From positions 930,001 to 994,000 of the forward strand of contig JAPWKC010000004.1 of assembly GCA_028283725.1 (NCBI GenBank): DNA of 64,000 nucleotides. The letters run 5' to 3'. This DNA is from Neorhizobium sp. Its GTDB lineage: Bacteria > Pseudomonadota > Alphaproteobacteria > Rhizobiales > Rhizobiaceae. The notes under the pieces are model-generated. The model was not told where the DNA came from, searched no databases, and worked only from the letters and a program-made list of their open reading frames with translations. This document shows positions 62,035 to 64,000 of the stretch, piece by piece; position 1 is the stretch's first letter, and the number at the start of each line of letters is the position of its first letter. A program made the position numbers and the translations under genes.

Positions 62035-63192
62035 GTGACGAGCGAGTTTCGAGATCTTGAGAGGCCCGCGGCCATGCGTAACAAGGATGTGGTGCTGATG
62101 GCCACCGTGACGAGTTTCGAGAGCCTTCCGCATCCTTCGCGGTCGGAGCTTCGACAATTCGCCGAGCTGTTCTCGCCGCTCTTTCGCGCATCGTCGGAGG
62201 AGGCACGCCGGCAGGCGGTGGCAGCGCTGTCGCAGTCGAAAACCGTGCCTGCGACCGTCGCCTTCTTCATCGCCAGCCAGCCGATCGCCGTCGCCGCCCC
62301 CTTTCTCGCCGCCTCGCCCTGCCTCACCAACGAGGCGCTGATCACCATTGCCAAGAGCCAGGGCGTCGATCACGCCCGTGCCATCGTGCGGCGCGAGAAC
62401 CTTGCTCCGGCCGTCATCGACGCACTGGTCGCGCTGCGCTATGAGCGGACGGCGCTTCGCACGATGCCTTCGGCAGAGAGCGCCGAACCGGCGCATGTCG
62501 GCGACATGCCGGCCGATATCGAGCCTTCGGCGCTCGACATGCTGGCCGGATCGATGGCCGAGGACGTGACCGCCACCGACACGGTCGAGGCCGCACTTGC
62601 CACAGCGCACGAGGCCGAACGGATGCTGCGGGAAGACGAGCTTCGACACCGCCTGAAGCTGATGGCCGGCCATAACGAGCGCAAGCCGGACGACCGGCTC
62701 GGTCTCAGAACGCTGTCTTCCGTGCAGGCGGCCCTTCTGGTGCGCTTTGCCCGCGCGCGCGACGCCGCGCATTTTGCCGGCGTCCTGTCCGATACGCTTT
62801 CCTCCAGCCGCTGGCTGGCCGAACGGGTGCTGCTCGACGTTTCGGGCCTGCAGCTTGCCACCGTCCTGAAGGGCGTGCATGCCGAGCGCGCCGATGCCAC
62901 CTATATCCTGACACGCTTCTACGACCATCTCGCCGAGACGAAGGCCGGGATCAACCGTGTCGACGTCTTGTGGGACGGGCTCGACGAGGACCAGTGCGGA
63001 CGCCGCCTGGAAAGCTGGCGGCTGGCAGACCGCTATACCCATGCGCCGGCGCACGGGCACGGGCAGGTCCGCGTGTCGGAATTTGCACCCGGCAACACGG
63101 ATGCGCCTGCGGACGAGGCTGTTGCGGCCGAGCGCCGGCCGCTGCGCACCACCGCCAGCCTGCGACGGGCCGCCGGACATCGCGGGCGCTAA
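62035..63192 (+). CDS. DUF2336 protein
   Basis: The protein of 385 residues is alpha-helical and repeat-like, beginning with MATVTSFESLPHPSRSELRQ and FAELFSPLFRASSEEARRQA, the DUF2336 signature. Later segments (LSSVQAALLVRFARARDAAH, LAERVLLDVSGLQLATVLKG) repeat a HEAT-like pattern. Function is unknown. The start is uncertain: GTG 62035, ATG 62074 (GAGAGG upstream) and TTG 62014 share the frame. Confidence 0.85.
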   Translation: MTSEFRDLERPAAMRNKDVVLMATVTSFESLPHPSRSELRQFAELFSPLFRASSEEARRQAVAALSQSKTVPATVAFFIASQPIAVAAPFLAASPCLTNEALITIAKSQGVDHARAIVRRENLAPAVIDALVALRYERTALRTMPSAESAEPAHVGDMPADIEPSALDMLAGSMAEDVTATDTVEAALATAHEAERMLREDELRHRLKLMAGHNERKPDDRLGLRTLSSVQAALLVRFARARDAAHFAGVLSDTLSSSRWLAERVLLDVSGLQLATVLKGVHAERADATYILTRFYDHLAETKAGINRVDVLWDGLDEDQCGRRLESWRLADRYTHAPAHGHGQVRVSEFAPGNTDAPADEAVAAERRPLRTTASLRRAAGHRGR

Positions 63193-63291
63193 AACGCCGT
63201 CGCGATCCTTCCGCTTGGCCTGAAGCGCCTCGGGGATGTGTTTTCGGGTGCGTGCTCATCCGAAACCGCAGGCGGTTTCGGGCGGCATGGA

Positions 63292-63636
63292 TCACACGTC
63301 CTTCACCACGGTCAGAAGATCGGCGGCATCGTCGATCTCCAGTTCGACCAGCCAGAGATCGGGATCGAAGCGCAGTTCGCGCTCGATGAGATCCTGCACG
63401 GCCTGTGCCTGTGCGCGCTCCAGACGGATCTCGAAACGGCGGGAGCCATCGTCGCCGGCATCGAAAAAGTTCTGCGGCGCGGGCGCATAGAGCGTCTCCG
63501 TGCCATCGCGAAAGCGCTGGCGGACAAAGACCGCACCCGCCTCGTCGGCACCGCGATGCTCGATCGCCGCAAAGCCTCCCATGCCAAAGACACGGCGGGT
63601 GAGAGCGGAAATGAAAAGTTCTGATTTCAGGCGCAT
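63292..63636 (-). CDS. DUF1491 protein
   Basis: The protein of 114 residues starts MRLKSELFISALTRRVFGMG and has GFAAIEHRGADEAGAVFVRQ and LERELRF-like acidic C-terminal helices, typical of DUF1491. Function is unknown. It converges with the DUF2336 gene and follows the peptidoglycan-binding gene after 68 bp. Confidence 0.88.
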   Translation of the reverse strand: MRLKSELFISALTRRVFGMGGFAAIEHRGADEAGAVFVRQRFRDGTETLYAPAPQNFFDAGDDGSRRFEIRLERAQAQAVQDLIERELRFDPDLWLVELEIDDAADLLTVVKDV

Positions 63637-63704
63637 GGTTTTCGTCTTGTCGGATGAGGGCAATTACGGGCCTGGTGTGCCCCGCGAGGCGCCCTGCCCC
63701 GTCG

Positions 63705-63998
63705 TCAAAGCGCGCCGATCGCCTTCAGCTTCTGCAGCACCATCGGGTTGGGCTCGCCGGTTTCGGGCAGGCGGTAATGGCGTTCGAAGCGGCGGATCGC
63801 GTCCTTCGTGTCGCGGTCGGCATAGCCGCTGACGCGCACGTCGGCATAGGCGATGTTGGAAAGGCCGCGCTGGATCTGCAAAACCAGATCGGGGGCGCTG
63901 CCGGCGGCCGAGACGCGGGTTGCGGCCGCCGTGTGCAGCGGCGGCGCCGAGACCGACTGGCGGGCGGCTGTCGGGCGCACGCTGCCGACCGGGATATC
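63705..63998 (-). CDS. Peptidoglycan-binding-domain protein, C-terminal part
   Basis: The frame runs off the right edge, so only the last 97 residues are seen. They contain a PG_binding_1-like domain: DLVLQIQRGLSNIAYADVRV, SGYADRDTKDAIRRFERHYR, PETGEPNPMVLQKLKAIGA. A Ser/Ala/Thr-rich linker precedes it. The rest of the protein and its start are outside the window. Confidence 0.85.
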   Translation of the reverse strand, partial: DIPVGSVRPTAARQSVSAPPLHTAAATRVSAAGSAPDLVLQIQRGLSNIAYADVRVSGYADRDTKDAIRRFERHYRLPETGEPNPMVLQKLKAIGAL

Positions 63999-64000
63999 GG

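Overview
The window is about 64 kb of GC-rich alphaproteobacterial chromosome. Gene content and order place it in the Rhizobiaceae (Rhizobium / Agrobacterium / Sinorhizobium group): pleC, glnE, an OmpR-type two-component pair, degP, the cycLKJH cytochrome c maturation operon and feuQ-feuP-feuN lie side by side, and a DUF2336 / DUF1491 / peptidoglycan-binding block closes the window. No tRNA, rRNA or CRISPR array was recognised.

Layout. 1-5.5 kb: end of a PleC-like kinase, glnE on the minus strand, and a GntP-type permease broken by one extra G. 5.7-17.8 kb, minus strand: histidine kinase and response regulator, DegP protease, cycL-K-J-H, a lipoprotein, then FeuQ/FeuP and a FeuN-like periplasmic peptide. 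17.9-39.8 kb, minus strand: a complete gene transfer agent (GTA) head-tail cluster of the RcGTA type in canonical order, read from 39.8 kb down: small terminase, large terminase, endolysin, portal, gp3.5, prohead protease, capsid, gp6, gp7, gp8, major tail protein, two tail chaperones, tape measure, gp12, gp13, NlpC/P60 peptidase, host-specificity/TIM-barrel protein, holin-like protein. All of these frames are open.

The GTA cluster is interrupted by accessory DNA: a ParD/ParE-like toxin-antitoxin (TA) pair between portal and gp3.5, a GNAT/DUF1778 TA pair and an opposite-strand MFS transporter between gp8 and the tail protein, a 44-codon plus-strand ORF between endolysin and terminase, and an array of four 306-bp tandem cassettes between gp14 and gp15. 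Each cassette carries a dyad, a 29-codon ORF with a strong Shine-Dalgarno, and hairpins that keep pairing through compensatory changes. This array is the most unusual object in the window.

40-64 kb: arsC; selO (TTG start); an Omp25/31-like outer-membrane protein; a dCache-PAS-GGDEF diguanylate cyclase; a 124-bp minisatellite; an AbrB-family permease; a GreA-type factor; cspA with its Shine-Dalgarno in a hairpin loop; rpsU; a copper operon copA-cueR plus copZ with a clear MerR-type operator; a LuxR HTH remnant; a YcgN-like protein; a class A PBP; a Tat-exported amidohydrolase; a DUF1214/DUF1254 pair; and cell-envelope or unknown genes with candidate CtrA boxes.

A property of the whole window is the abundance of short, often degenerate tandem repeats (5-18 bp units) in gene spacers, protein linkers and protein N-termini. 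Inside genes the units are multiples of three; between genes many are not (5, 7, 13, 124 bp).
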